Source of the DNA: Leucobacter sp. UT-8R-CII-1-4
Lineage (GTDB): Bacteria; Actinomycetota; Actinomycetes; Actinomycetales; Microbacteriaceae
DNA length: 64,000 nucleotides
Assembly: GCF_030010235.1 (NCBI RefSeq)
Contig: NZ_JASCRS010000005.1
Coordinates: 186,001-250,000, forward strand
Reading direction: 5' to 3'
Position 1 is the stretch's first letter, and each line of letters begins with the position of its first letter. This document shows positions 1 through 8,449 of this stretch, in pieces. The notes beneath the pieces are model-generated. The model made no database searches, was not told where the DNA came from, and saw only the letters and a program-made list of their open reading frames with translations. The position numbers and the translations under genes were made by a program.

Positions 1-613
1 TTTCCCACATGGTGTGCTTGAGCAGAGTTACTGCGTCCTGATCCTGCGGAGCTAGGCCACGCAGCAGGGTGATGCCTGGGATCGGGAAGGCAACGAGTGC
101 GCCGATGAGGCTGTTGCGAACCAGAGTGCGGCGCGAGAAGCCCGACTCCTTATCAGCGAGCTCGAATACCTCGGCTGCTGCTTCGCGCGTTGGCTCATCG
201 CTTGGGGTTGGGTGACGCTCATCGATCGACTCGTGGTCGGCCATGATCGCCTTGCCCCAGTGCACTGCACCGATGCCGATGGCAAGCAGCGCAAGGGTCA
301 TGCCAATGCCGACGAACATGGTGTGCAGACGGATCTGCCCCAGGTCGCCTGACTCGATCGGGAAGAACATGTACGCCAGTACGGCGCCAAGGCTTCCTAC
401 GATTGAGATGTAGAAAAGCGAGTATACGATGCGCTCTGCGCGCTTCTCACGCTTTGGGTCTAGATCGGTTACCCGCTGACGATGCGGGGGAAGACCGGGG
501 TTCTGAACGACATCGGGCGCAATGATCGCGGTGCCTACCGCTGCGCCATCGTTGTCGTGGCTCTGAGCGGGGACAACGGCGGTTGTGCCGTTGTTCTTCG
601 CTTCCTCTGCCAT
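1..613 (-). CDS. qcrA: Cytochrome bc1 complex Rieske iron-sulfur subunit QcrA (C-terminus beyond window)
   Basis: This is the N-terminal 204 codons of the Rieske subunit of the menaquinol:cytochrome c oxidoreductase. The gene runs off the left edge, so the Rieske 2Fe-2S domain with its Cys/His ligands is not visible. The visible part has a charged, Pro-rich cytoplasmic N-terminus. Two membrane segments follow at about residues 62-82 (around VYSLFYISIVGSLGAVLAYM) and 97-117, then a polar loop rich in Glu and Asp, and a third hydrophobic segment near 170-190 after SRRTLVRN. Three N-terminal helices are typical of actinobacterial QcrA rather than the single helix of proteobacterial Rieske proteins. 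The gene follows qcrC on the same strand by about 52 bp, in the usual ctaE-qcrC-qcrA order. The start is an ATG preceded by AAGGAG. Confidence 0.93.
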   Translation of the reverse strand, partial: MAEEAKNNGTTAVVPAQSHDNDGAAVGTAIIAPDVVQNPGLPPHRQRVTDLDPKREKRAERIVYSLFYISIVGSLGAVLAYMFFPIESGDLGQIRLHTMFVGIGMTLALLAIGIGAVHWGKAIMADHESIDERHPTPSDEPTREAAAEVFELADKESGFSRRTLVRNSLIGALVAFPIPGITLLRGLAPQDQDAVTLLKHTMWE

Positions 614-665
614 GATGCTCCTTGCTTACTGACTGTTCTTGACGATGTTGATCGGTGCTAGTCGA

Positions 666-1478
666 CTAGTTCGACTTTGCAGTGACCCACACCGTGAGCG
701 CGACGATAATACCGAGGCCGATGACCCAGATGAAGAGACCCTCAGCAACTGGACCAATTGATCCGAGTGACAGACCGCCAACTGCAGGCTGCTCCTCGAT
801 GTACTTGAGGTAGCTGATGATGTCCGACTTCTGCTCTGGAGTGATGTTGGCATCGTTGAAGACTGGCATGTTCTGCGGGCCGGTAACCATGGCCTCGTAG
901 ATGTGCGTTGAAGGAACACCGGTGAGCTTTGGAGCCCACTTGCCCTGCGTCAGTGCGCCACCGGCGCCAGCAACGTTGTGGCACATTGCGCAGTTGATGC
1001 GGAAGAGTACGCCACCGTTAGCAATATCGCTATCGCCCTGGAGGTACTTTGCATCTGGCAGATCCGGTCCTGGTGCGAGCGATGCCACCCAAGCAGCGAG
1101 CTGCAGGGTCTGCTCTTCGTCGAACTGCTTTGGCTTGACCATGCCCTGTGGGCCCTGGAAAGCAAGCGGCATACGACCGGTACCAACCTGGAAGTTCACC
1201 GAAGCTGCGCCCGAGCCGATGAGCGATGGGCCATCGTTGGTGCCTTCAGCGTTCAGGCCGTGGCAGGTGGCGCAGTTGGCGCCGAACAGCTTCTCGCCAG
1301 CGGTGAGGTTCTTCTCATCCTGGCTGAACTTGGTCCAATCAACCTCTGCGGTAGCTGAGGTCTGGTTGAAGCCGGTGTATGCGGCGCCCGTGACAAGCAG
1401 ACCAACTGCCACGAGGGCAACGGTTGCGAGCGGGTGACGACGACCAGTCTTGCTGGTGTTCTTCTTGAAGAGAGCCAT
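666..1478 (-). CDS. qcrC: Diheme cytochrome c subunit QcrC of the bc1 complex
   Basis: 270 aa. It carries electrons from the Rieske protein to the aa3 oxidase in the bc1-aa3 supercomplex, on the outer face of the membrane. Two c-type heme sites are visible: CATCH at residues 69-73 and CAMCH at 163-167. Likely distal Met ligands lie in GRMPLAF (Met103) and QNMPVF. An N-terminal membrane anchor follows a basic stretch (residues about 18-38), and a second helix lies at the very C-terminus. Two fused cytochrome c domains are the actinobacterial form, replacing a separate cytochrome c. The start was set at MALFKK because upstream in-frame codons run into ctaE. ctaE ends 20 bp upstream, so the genes are probably cotranscribed. 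Confidence 0.95.
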   Translation of the reverse strand: MALFKKNTSKTGRRHPLATVALVAVGLLVTGAAYTGFNQTSATAEVDWTKFSQDEKNLTAGEKLFGANCATCHGLNAEGTNDGPSLIGSGAASVNFQVGTGRMPLAFQGPQGMVKPKQFDEEQTLQLAAWVASLAPGPDLPDAKYLQGDSDIANGGVLFRINCAMCHNVAGAGGALTQGKWAPKLTGVPSTHIYEAMVTGPQNMPVFNDANITPEQKSDIISYLKYIEEQPAVGGLSLGSIGPVAEGLFIWVIGLGIIVALTVWVTAKSN

Positions 1479-1498
1479 GGTTCTCGGTAACTCCTGGG

Positions 1499-2128
1499 CT
1501 ATTTGACCACGTAGATGACGATGAACAGCGCGATCCACACGATGTCAACGAAGTGCCAGTAGTACGACACAACGACCGCGGTGGTCTCTTCCTTTACGGT
1601 GAAGTTCTTCACTGCGTAGATACGACCGATCACGAAAAGGAACGCGATGAGGCCGAGACTCACGTGGATGCCGTGGAAACCTGTGGTCAGGTAGAAGGCC
1701 GAACCGTAAGGATCGCCGTTGAAGAGAATGTCTTCCGACACGAAGGTTGCGTACTCCCACGCCTGACCCGACACGAAGATCGCGCCAAGGAAGAAGGTGA
1801 GGTAGAACCACTCGACGGTGCCCCACTTCGCAGGCGACTTGCCAGTCGCGTACGGCTGCATACGCTCTGCAGCGAACACGCCAGCCTGGCAGGTAAACGA
1901 CGACGCCACCAGGATCAGAGTGTTAATCAGGGCAAACGTGAAGTTGTGCTTCTCTGTTTGCTCGACCCAAAGGTCAGGGTTCATCGCTCGAAGCGTGAAG
2001 TAAATGGCAAATAGGCCAGCAAAGAACATAAGCTCGCTGCCTAGCCATACGATCGTGCCCACAGCGACCGTATTTGGACGCTTTACCGCAGACACGGCTG
2101 ACTGAGTATTCATGGTGGTTGTCGTCAC
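1499..2128 (-). CDS. ctaE: Cytochrome c oxidase subunit III (CtaE)
   Basis: About 209 aa. Subunit III of the aa3-type cytochrome c oxidase, an integral membrane protein with five predicted helices. Family features are [17 protein letters not shown] near the N-terminus, the segment [19 protein letters not shown], and the C-terminal [15 protein letters not shown]. It is first in the ctaE-qcrC-qcrA order that is conserved in Actinobacteria and lies divergent from trpD. The start is uncertain. A GTG at 2128 gives an N-terminus VTTTTMNTQ with a GGAGG almost touching it; an ATG at 2113 is the alternative, with the same GGAGG rather far upstream. Longer in-frame extensions to 2230 lack family similarity and were not used. 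Confidence 0.93.
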   Translation of the reverse strand: MTTTTMNTQSAVSAVKRPNTVAVGTIVWLGSELMFFAGLFAIYFTLRAMNPDLWVEQTEKHNFTFALINTLILVASSFTCQAGVFAAERMQPYATGKSPAKWGTVEWFYLTFFLGAIFVSGQAWEYATFVSEDILFNGDPYGSAFYLTTGFHGIHVSLGLIAFLFVIGRIYAVKNFTVKEETTAVVVSYYWHFVDIVWIALFIVIYVVK

Positions 2129-2300
2129 CCCTCCATTATGACTGAAAGTTTGGTGTGTATCTTTCACATTCACACGGCGCGCCGAACAATCCGCTGTGCG
2201 TTTGTGCCAGCCTAGCGGGTTTCGGGCCATTCCTTTTCATCAGATGAAGTCGTGGCGTGGTGGTAACGCTCGAAGCACCTTAAGCAATTAGGATTTACTT

Positions 2301-3353
2301 ATGCTTGAAGAACGAACTTGGCCTGTCGTCCTCACCACTCTTATTGAGGGAGGCGACCTCAGCGTTTCCCAGGCTGACTGGGCGATGGGCGAGTTTATGA
2401 CCGGCACCGCGACTGAGGCTCAGATGGGTGCATTTCTCGTCGCCCTGCAGCGCAAGGGCGTAACGGTTGACGAAATTGTTGGATTTCGTGACGCCATTCT
2501 TGCTGAGGCGAAAGAAGTAAACCTTCCGGCCATGTCACTCGACATCGTCGGAACCGGCGGAGATCGCTTCGGCACAGTGAACATTTCGACGATGGCCTCT
2601 GTAATCGCCGCAGCAACGGATATTCCTGTTGTGAAACACGGCAACAAGGCCGCGAGCAGCAAATCAGGGTCGTCTGATGTTCTTTCAGCTCTCGGGATCA
2701 ACCTAGCTCTCGAACCGGATCAACTCGTGCGTAGCTTCGAAGAATCCGGTATCGCCTTTGTGCACGCAGCACGATTCCTCCCGGGGTTTCGCCATGTTGC
2801 GCCGGTTCGTGCCGAACTTGGCGTGCAGACAGTGTTTAACTATCTCGGGCCGCTATGTAACCCGGTTCGCCCTGAAGCAACCGCCGCTGGTGTGGCAGAT
2901 ATCGCGCGCGCCCCGCTTTTTGCGGACCTGTTCCGATTCCGAGGTGCGACAGCGCTAGTGTTCCGCGGTGACGATGGTCTCGACGAACTCACCACGACAG
3001 GTCATTCGCACATCTGGGAAGTGAGCAGGGGAGCACTCACCGAGCACGATATCGACCCCCGCGATCTAGGTATCAAGCGGGCTCGCATGGAGGATCTGAT
3101 CGGCGGCACCCCTGAAGAGAATGCGGCAGTGGTTCGTCGTGTATTTGAGGGCGAAGAAGGCCCGGTGCGTGACATTGTGCTTTTGAATGCTGCTGCGGGC
3201 ATCGTGACGTACAACCTCGTTCGTGATCCGGAATCGGTGGATCGACCCATTCTTGATCGTCTGCGCGAGAGCCTTGAGCTTGCCGGTGCAACTATTGACT
3301 CGGGTGCGGCGCTGCGCACACTCGACGGTTGGGTCGCGGCAACAAACCGCTAA
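2301..3353 (+). CDS. trpD: Anthranilate phosphoribosyltransferase TrpD
   Basis: 350 aa, normal length. It transfers phosphoribosyl from PRPP to anthranilate in tryptophan biosynthesis. The PRPP-binding loop GTGGD is at residues 84-88, followed by NISTMASVIAAA and the KHGNKAASSKSGSSDVL stretch that binds PRPP-Mg and anthranilate. The N-terminal helical domain precedes it. The gene stands alone; no other trp gene is in the window. Its place beside ctaE-qcrC is common in Actinobacteria. The ATG is preceded by a modest AGGA. No trp leader peptide or attenuator was seen in the 170 bp upstream. A strong hairpin follows the stop. Confidence 0.96.
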   Translation: MLEERTWPVVLTTLIEGGDLSVSQADWAMGEFMTGTATEAQMGAFLVALQRKGVTVDEIVGFRDAILAEAKEVNLPAMSLDIVGTGGDRFGTVNISTMASVIAAATDIPVVKHGNKAASSKSGSSDVLSALGINLALEPDQLVRSFEESGIAFVHAARFLPGFRHVAPVRAELGVQTVFNYLGPLCNPVRPEATAAGVADIARAPLFADLFRFRGATALVFRGDDGLDELTTTGHSHIWEVSRGALTEHDIDPRDLGIKRARMEDLIGGTPEENAAVVRRVFEGEEGPVRDIVLLNAAAGIVTYNLVRDPESVDRPILDRLRESLELAGATIDSGAALRTLDGWVAATNR

Positions 3354-3358
3354 ACAAA

Positions 3359-3406
3359 AGACCTCGCTTCGAAGATAAAGTCATTTCTCTCTTCGAAGCG
3401 AGGTCT
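3359..3406. terminator. Bidirectional hairpin terminator between trpD and the efflux operon
   Basis: A perfect 16-bp inverted repeat (3359-3374 with 3391-3406, arm AGACCTCGCTTCGAAG) encloses a 16-nt loop. It sits 6 bp after the trpD stop and about 35 bp beyond the stop of the convergent permease gene. There is no long T-run on either side, so termination efficiency is uncertain, but position and symmetry fit a shared terminator. Confidence 0.8.
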
Positions 3407-3440
3407 GTTGGTTCATCCGCAACTAGCGGCTCGACCACCA

Positions 3441-4709
3441 CTAATACCGGATCGCGTCGATCACTCGAACCTTTGTAGCAACAATCGCGGGCACCAGACC
3501 GGCAAGCGCGCCTGTGAGCACCGCGGCGGCGAGCCCGATCAGCGCAGCAAGGATCGGGAATGGCGGCACATCTTGCATGCCGTAGAAAAGATTGTTCATA
3601 ATCAATGGGCTGCGCACGACCGCAACAGCGAGAATGATCCCGAGCACACCGGCCACAGCCGTCGCAACAACGCTCTCCATCATCACGGAAGCAAATATTC
3701 GGCCGCTACTGGCACCAAAGCTTCTGCGCACGCCAATTTCTCGAATCCGCTGCCGCATCGCCACCAATTGAATGTTGACCAGGCTTAGGCCCCCGAGCAA
3801 CAAGACAATGCTCGAGATAGCACTCGTAATGATCTGCATCATCATAAAGCTCTGTTCAAAGTCAGGGCTGGCGCCTGAGTCCGTGCGTGAGACGCTCACC
3901 TTCACGCCGGTCGGTAAGCCGGCCCGAAGATCCATCGCTAAAACTGGGCCAATTTCAGAAGCCTTCTTGCCGCTTACCCATACCTCTCGAACAACCGGCA
4001 CCTCTTTGGGTACCGCCCCAACACGCTGAATATAGCTGTCAAAAAGCATGCTTACGCGCAACTCTTGATCCCACTCGCCAGCTTTTGGCAGCACCCCAAT
4101 GATTTGGTAGGTACCCGCGTACGCATCGGTCATGGTGAGTGTCGGATGGCTTGAAAGCGGAGGGCTGCCAAGACGCTCCCACATCGGCGCAGAGACAACT
4201 ACTGGTGGGGCCAAAAGCTCTGCGTCGCGCGCAGTAAACCAGCGCCCTTCTTGCAGTTTGGCGCGGTGAATGATGGGGTACGCCGGATCGATCTGCTGCG
4301 AGGCGACCATTGTGACGCCTTCTGGCAACTGAACGGGCACCTGCACCTGGCCGTCGATCAACCGGGTTGTGTGGGTAAACCCGTAGCGTTCGTTCACCGC
4401 AGCGAAGCGTTCGTCGGCGGCGCCCCAATCAACAGGGGTGCCATCTTCGGTGAAAGTATCGATGCGAAGGGTTGCGATTCGACCGCCCCAGCGCTCAGAA
4501 TTTTCAAGAGTTGCTTGCTTTTGCAGTTCTCCAAGACCAACCACTGCGGTAAGCGCGGCGACGGCGACAGCAATGCCAATCAAACTTAAGATAACCCGAA
4601 GCTTATGGGTGCGCAGCTCACCCCAAGCCTCACCAAAGGTGCCCACCAGGCCAGCCGCGAAACGTGACCAGGTGCTCTCAACTTCAAGACGGTGATCATT
4701 GTGCGACAT
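3441..4709 (-). CDS. FtsX/MacB-type ABC transporter permease
   Basis: 422 aa. This is the membrane subunit of a MacB-like exporter. An N-terminal helix follows THKLRVILSLIGIAVAVAAL (about residues 33-57), then an extracytoplasmic domain of roughly 230 residues, then three C-terminal helices near 290-320, 340-365 and 385-410. The FtsX-like motif RIREIGVRRSFGAS sits between helices 2 and 3, as in MacB permeases. Unlike E. coli MacB the ATPase is a separate protein, encoded just upstream; the permease start overlaps the ATPase 3' end by 14 bp. With the adaptor gene before it, this is an adaptor-ATPase-permease operon. The substrate is unknown; peptides, antibiotics or lipids are typical of the family. 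Confidence 0.9.
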   Translation of the reverse strand: MSHNDHRLEVESTWSRFAAGLVGTFGEAWGELRTHKLRVILSLIGIAVAVAALTAVVGLGELQKQATLENSERWGGRIATLRIDTFTEDGTPVDWGAADERFAAVNERYGFTHTTRLIDGQVQVPVQLPEGVTMVASQQIDPAYPIIHRAKLQEGRWFTARDAELLAPPVVVSAPMWERLGSPPLSSHPTLTMTDAYAGTYQIIGVLPKAGEWDQELRVSMLFDSYIQRVGAVPKEVPVVREVWVSGKKASEIGPVLAMDLRAGLPTGVKVSVSRTDSGASPDFEQSFMMMQIITSAISSIVLLLGGLSLVNIQLVAMRQRIREIGVRRSFGASSGRIFASVMMESVVATAVAGVLGIILAVAVVRSPLIMNNLFYGMQDVPPFPILAALIGLAAAVLTGALAGLVPAIVATKVRVIDAIRY

Positions 4710-5400
4710 ACGCGGCTCCCGCTACTTCAGAGAGGACGCCATGGTCAAGCCGAAGCTGACGAGCCGCAAGCGCCGCGACACCCGGATCATGCGTAATTGT
4801 GATCAAGGCTGCACCGTGCTCGGTCGCTACCTCTTCGAGAAGCTGCATGACAGTGGTACCGGTTTCAATGTCGAGCGCACCCGTTGGTTCATCGGCGAGG
4901 ATCATGCGCGGTCCGCGCACAAGTGCTCGCGCAATGGCAACACGTTGCTGCTCGCCGCCAGAAAGCTGGTCTGGCATTGAATCGAGCCGGTGCGATAGCC
5001 CAACACGATCAAGCATCGCTTCAGCGAGTTGCTTACGTCGCCAAAACATTTGACCGCTGGCGTAACCAAGGGGCATCATCACGTTCTCGCGCGCATTCAG
5101 GCCCGAGAGCAAATTGAACTGCTGAAAGACATAGCCGATGCTGCTGCCGCGTTTGTGGTCGAGCGCGGCTTTGCCGAGCGTGCCCGTATCGACGCCGTCA
5201 AACATGACCGTGCCCGACGAGGGGGAGTCAAGCAGCCCGAGAATGTTCAGCAAAGTGGTTTTTCCTGATCCGCTTCGCCCGACCACGGCAACATGCTCAC
5301 CAGAGTCAACCGTCATGTTAATGTCGTGCAGAATCTCAAGCTGGCTGCCATCCGGAAGCTCAACCTGTTTTGATACTCCGCTGATCTCGATCAGGCTCAC
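4696..5400 (-). CDS. ABC transporter ATP-binding protein, MacB/LolD type
   Basis: 234 aa, typical for a LolD/MacB-type ATPase. Walker A is GRSGSGKTT near residue 41, the signature is [15 protein letters not shown], Walker B is [12 protein letters not shown] and the H-loop is ITITHD. It powers the adjacent FtsX-like permease. The start overlaps the adaptor stop by 4 bp (ATGA-type), which indicates translational coupling in the order adaptor, ATPase, permease. Confidence 0.93.
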   Translation of the reverse strand: MSLIEISGVSKQVELPDGSQLEILHDINMTVDSGEHVAVVGRSGSGKTTLLNILGLLDSPSSGTVMFDGVDTGTLGKAALDHKRGSSIGYVFQQFNLLSGLNARENVMMPLGYASGQMFWRRKQLAEAMLDRVGLSHRLDSMPDQLSGGEQQRVAIARALVRGPRMILADEPTGALDIETGTTVMQLLEEVATEHGAALITITHDPGVAALAARQLRLDHGVLSEVAGAAYVAQ

Positions 5401-6317
5401 CAGCTAGTGCCCGTCTCGCAAACTTCTTCGCCGGGAGCGACTTCATAGCAGAACTCTTCAACCGGAGCCGCAATACCCGGCACAAACTGGCGAAGAGTTG
5501 CGCCAGCTTCAATACCTGAAAGTACCTGCACCATCGTGCCATCGCTGACACCGAGCTCAACCTTGGTTTCAGTGATCTCATCGTCCTTGCCAACAAGCCA
5601 GACGACGCCAGTGCCAGAGCCGCCCTTTACCGCAGTTGCAGGGATCGCGAGAACGTCTTCAGCTGTTCCAACTGCAACGTTGAGCTGAGCCGGCAGGCCC
5701 GGGAACACAATCTGATCACTTGGGATGCTGCAACGGACACTCGTCGCCCCATCGTCCGAGACCTGCGTGCTCAAGCCCGTGCAGGTAAATGGTGCCGGGC
5801 CGCCGTTAATGGTGACCTCGGCCTCTGAAGGAGCGTTCAGTAGGCGATACAGCTGAACTGGTTCAACTGTTGCGAGCAGATGGAAGCGGTCAGGGGTGAG
5901 CTTGCCAATCTCGGTGCCGGTGCTGACGTCTTGACCCGCAACAACCCCAAAGCCGCTCAGACGACCGGACTCTGAAGCGACTACCTCGCCGATTCGATCG
6001 TTTTCAAGCTTTACCGTGAAGAGTGTTTCACCAGCACCCACCACACCCCCGTCGACAACATAAACCGTGCTGACGGTGCCGCCAGCGGTGGAACGCAAGG
6101 TGATGTCAGCGTCACGAGCAATCTTTCCCTGCAGTGAGAGGTTGTTCACAATTGTTGTGTTCTCTGCCGTTACCACCGGATCGGTGACGGAACCTCCTGG
6201 CGAGATAGATGACTGGCTATCTGTCGAAAAGAATGCCATTTTTGTGAGCGAAGCGGCAATTGCGCCAAAGACGATCACCATCAAAATAGGGAAGACCCAA
6301 CGTCGCCAAATCACCAT
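5397..6317 (-). CDS. HlyD/MacA-like efflux adaptor protein
   Basis: 306 aa. One N-terminal membrane anchor (about residues 8-28) is followed by an extracytoplasmic region. A lipoyl-like half motif lies at RSTAGGTVSTVYVVDGGVVG, and beta-barrel-like segments end in a membrane-proximal domain (ATAVKGGSGTGVVWLV, typical of RND/MacA adaptors). No long coiled-coil hairpin is evident, so it is shorter than E. coli MacA, as expected where there is no outer-membrane channel. The C-terminus carries two Cys about 12 residues apart, and another Cys pair lies mid-protein (FTCTG and VRCS), so disulfides outside the cell are possible. It is first gene of the efflux operon. Exact substrate unknown. Confidence 0.85.
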   Translation of the reverse strand: MVIWRRWVFPILMVIVFGAIAASLTKMAFFSTDSQSSISPGGSVTDPVVTAENTTIVNNLSLQGKIARDADITLRSTAGGTVSTVYVVDGGVVGAGETLFTVKLENDRIGEVVASESGRLSGFGVVAGQDVSTGTEIGKLTPDRFHLLATVEPVQLYRLLNAPSEAEVTINGGPAPFTCTGLSTQVSDDGATSVRCSIPSDQIVFPGLPAQLNVAVGTAEDVLAIPATAVKGGSGTGVVWLVGKDDEITETKVELGVSDGTMVQVLSGIEAGATLRQFVPGIAAPVEEFCYEVAPGEEVCETGTSW

Positions 6318-6435
6318 TGCAGCATTGCCTTTCGGTTTGCCCTCGCGGGAGTTACTCCAAACTATCTCCTGCGGGTGTCTGATTGCCTGGGAATTTCACT
6401 GGCAACACAAAGCGAATAACGCCATGAACTGGGAA

Positions 6436-6975
6436 TTAGTCTATGAGATGGCGAATAAGGATCTGGCCCGGCCAGTCACCCTCGTCAAAAGGAAGCAGAA
6501 GTTCATAACCGCAAGATTCGTAGAAACGAACCAGGTTGCCAGAGCCGCCGGCATAACAATCAACCCTCAGCTGCGAAACCTTTGCAGCCCGCGCCTCCGC
6601 CTCTGCAAAACTCATCAGTGCGCGCCCCACGCCACGAGCCAGCGGGTGTCTCGAAGCGATAAGGAGGCGGACATATAGCTCTGTTGAATCCGCCGGTGGA
6701 ACATAGGGCATTGCTTCACCCAATACGAGAGCGCCGCAAACGCCAATCTGCTCGTGCACTGCGATCCAGGCCCCCGGAAGCTCACAGGCCTCTCTCACCC
6801 GCGCGACCTGGCGGTCCTGCGTCGACCAAGGATCGGTGCCCCACTGTTGACCATTGCCAAAAGTCTGAAACCACTCAATTGCCTCGTCAAAAAGTTGAAG
6901 CACGGCTGCGGCATCCGCCTGGTTTGCTTGACGAAAAATGACGCCCTCAATGATGTTTGTCTCTTGAGAATTCAT
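6436..6975 (-). CDS. GNAT family N-acetyltransferase
   Basis: 179 aa. A single GNAT fold. The acetyl-CoA pyrophosphate loop is visible as RHPLARGVGRALM and is followed by AEAEARAAKVSQLRVDCYAG and the C-terminal LVRFYESCGYE. The N-terminal part (FRQANQADAAAVLQLFDEA) matches the first helix of the fold. The substrate cannot be inferred. The gene starts 23 bp after the PaaX-type regulator stop on the same strand and may be cotranscribed with it. About 118 bp with no recognisable gene separate it from the efflux adaptor. Confidence 0.85.
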   Translation of the reverse strand: MNSQETNIIEGVIFRQANQADAAAVLQLFDEAIEWFQTFGNGQQWGTDPWSTQDRQVARVREACELPGAWIAVHEQIGVCGALVLGEAMPYVPPADSTELYVRLLIASRHPLARGVGRALMSFAEAEARAAKVSQLRVDCYAGGSGNLVRFYESCGYELLLPFDEGDWPGQILIRHLID

Positions 6976-6998
6976 GATTCCTCTAATTCGTTCGTGCG

Positions 6999-7859
6999 TT
7001 AGAAGTCGAGCTTCTCGTGCTCGATGAAAATCGGTGCTTTGGGTGCCATCGATCGAAGCTGATGCCAGGCTTCAACAAAACGCGCGCGAACCACAACCGG
7101 CAGCCACGGCTTCGCACGAAGCTCATTTGGCAGGAGCGGATCTTTCAGCAGTGCATGCTCGAGCCCCTGCGAAAGCTGAAGCGCCACAGCAGCGACCGCG
7201 ATTTCATCATGCAACGACTTGAGATCGATCTTGGAGAGCTGATCCTCAAGCTCAGCATATGACTCTGCGATGGGGGCTGCTGGCCAAAATTTTTCGGCAA
7301 TCGCGAGGTCATTTTCGCACTCGGGCACTGAAAGTCCGGCAAGTGTAGCTGTGGTCAAAAGATTGTCGCCGAGCAGCTCTGGCACTGTGATGGCGAGCTC
7401 GTCTCCGAGCTCGTGCGGGGTGAGGTAGCTGCCCGGTGCAAGGGCTGCTGCCCCAAGCTGAGTGAGAGCGCTTCGAAGCGTGTCGCGAGCGGCTCGCTTC
7501 GACTCCGGCACATTAAATAGGTAGAGCCGCCAATTACCATCCCACTCGCTTAGGCCAGCGTCTTGGGCATACGCAAAGGCAACCAAGCTCGCATTTGTTC
7601 TCATCAGAGACGCGCCACGATTGCTCAACACCAATTGCCCTGCGCGGCCTCTGCCTTCTTGCCGAAGCTCGCCAGCGCGTTCCATGCGTCGGATCGCGAG
7701 ACGTACCGTTTGCTCGGGAAGACCAAGCTGAACTGCGAGGTCATAGACATAGCGCAGTTCGGCTGTGCCAGTCGCGGTGAAACAGCCTTCAATAAGCGTG
7801 CGAGCCGTTACCGTCACTGGTGCAACTTCGGCGGCGCCCGATTTAGTCTTGTCGTTCAC
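6999..7859 (-). CDS. PaaX family transcriptional regulator
   Basis: 286 aa. The N-terminal winged helix (about residues 30-90) contains a recognition segment LGLPEQTVRLAIRRMERAG and the wing LRQEGRGRAGQLVLS. The middle PaaX domain is marked by WDGNWRLYLFNVPESKRAARD and LGAAALAPGSYLTPH. In known members PaaX represses phenylacetate degradation in response to phenylacetyl-CoA, but actinobacterial paralogs sit in many contexts. No paa genes are present here, so the target is unknown. It lies 8 bp downstream of the YqeB-like gene and upstream of the GNAT gene. Confidence 0.85.
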   Translation of the reverse strand: MNDKTKSGAAEVAPVTVTARTLIEGCFTATGTAELRYVYDLAVQLGLPEQTVRLAIRRMERAGELRQEGRGRAGQLVLSNRGASLMRTNASLVAFAYAQDAGLSEWDGNWRLYLFNVPESKRAARDTLRSALTQLGAAALAPGSYLTPHELGDELAITVPELLGDNLLTTATLAGLSVPECENDLAIAEKFWPAAPIAESYAELEDQLSKIDLKSLHDEIAVAAVALQLSQGLEHALLKDPLLPNELRAKPWLPVVVRARFVEAWHQLRSMAPKAPIFIEHEKLDF

Positions 7860-7867
7860 GGAGCGCC

Positions 7868-8362
7868 CTAGTCGTCAATCTTCTTCGAGTTCACGGTGCC
7901 TTCCCAGGGGTAACCGTGGGCGATGAAAGCATCGGCGGTCGCCTCGCGTTTTGTAGAGACGTCACCTTCGAATAGCACTCGGCCCGATGGGGATTCGATG
8001 CGGACTTTGCCGCTTCGGCGGTAGACTCCGGCAACTTGTTCGCGTTCGATCGTGCGAAGATCATCGCCTTCTTTTACCTGAATTGTCTGATCGGTGATGG
8101 TGAGCTCTGGGCTTTCATATGTGATGACAAAGGCGATGATCAAGCCGACAATTACCAGCACGGCTGGACGGCCAAAGACCATTAGGGGGTTGTCAAAGGA
8201 ACCTAGAAACTTTAGGTATTCAATGAATGGAATTGGCCAGCTTGCGATGTGGCTGAGTAGCCACGGAAGCGCGAGCCCGAGAGCTAGACCAAGAACGCCG
8301 CAGGTTAACCAGACAAATACCTTGTCGCCGACCGTCATTTTGAGGGTGGTCTGTGTTGTCAT
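7868..8362 (-). CDS. YqeB-like membrane protein with PH-like domain
   Basis: 164 aa. Two hydrophobic helices (about residues 15-37 and 62-82) are separated by an amphipathic stretch. A soluble C-terminal half follows with the pattern ELTITDQTIQVKEGDDLRTI and REQVAGVYRRSGKVRI. That alternation of strands resembles the PH-like domain of actinobacterial YqeB family proteins. No catalytic motif is visible and function is unknown. It is transcribed away from the double-GNAT gene and toward the PaaX gene. Confidence 0.65.
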   Translation of the reverse strand: MTTQTTLKMTVGDKVFVWLTCGVLGLALGLALPWLLSHIASWPIPFIEYLKFLGSFDNPLMVFGRPAVLVIVGLIIAFVITYESPELTITDQTIQVKEGDDLRTIEREQVAGVYRRSGKVRIESPSGRVLFEGDVSTKREATADAFIAHGYPWEGTVNSKKIDD

Positions 8363-8449
8363 GCTGTGTCCTTTCGGGTTTTCTCAGCTTTCATAACTAT
8401 CATAGCACGCACGGTCGTAATCTAAACGATAGTAATGAAGTAAGATGAA
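8363..8449. promoter_or_regulatory. Divergent promoter region with ACTATC inverted repeat
   Basis: This 87-bp gap separates the YqeB-like gene from the double-GNAT gene. It contains ACTATC at 8396-8401 and its inverse GATAGT at 8428-8433, 26 bp apart, plus a near-palindromic CTATCATAG at 8397-8405. The AT-rich stretches could supply -10 elements in both directions, but no convincing -35/-10 pair could be fixed. Confidence 0.3.

Noticed and set aside
901..1437. 178-codon open frame on the plus strand
   Set aside because: It is antisense to qcrC, whose heme motifs and length are unambiguous.
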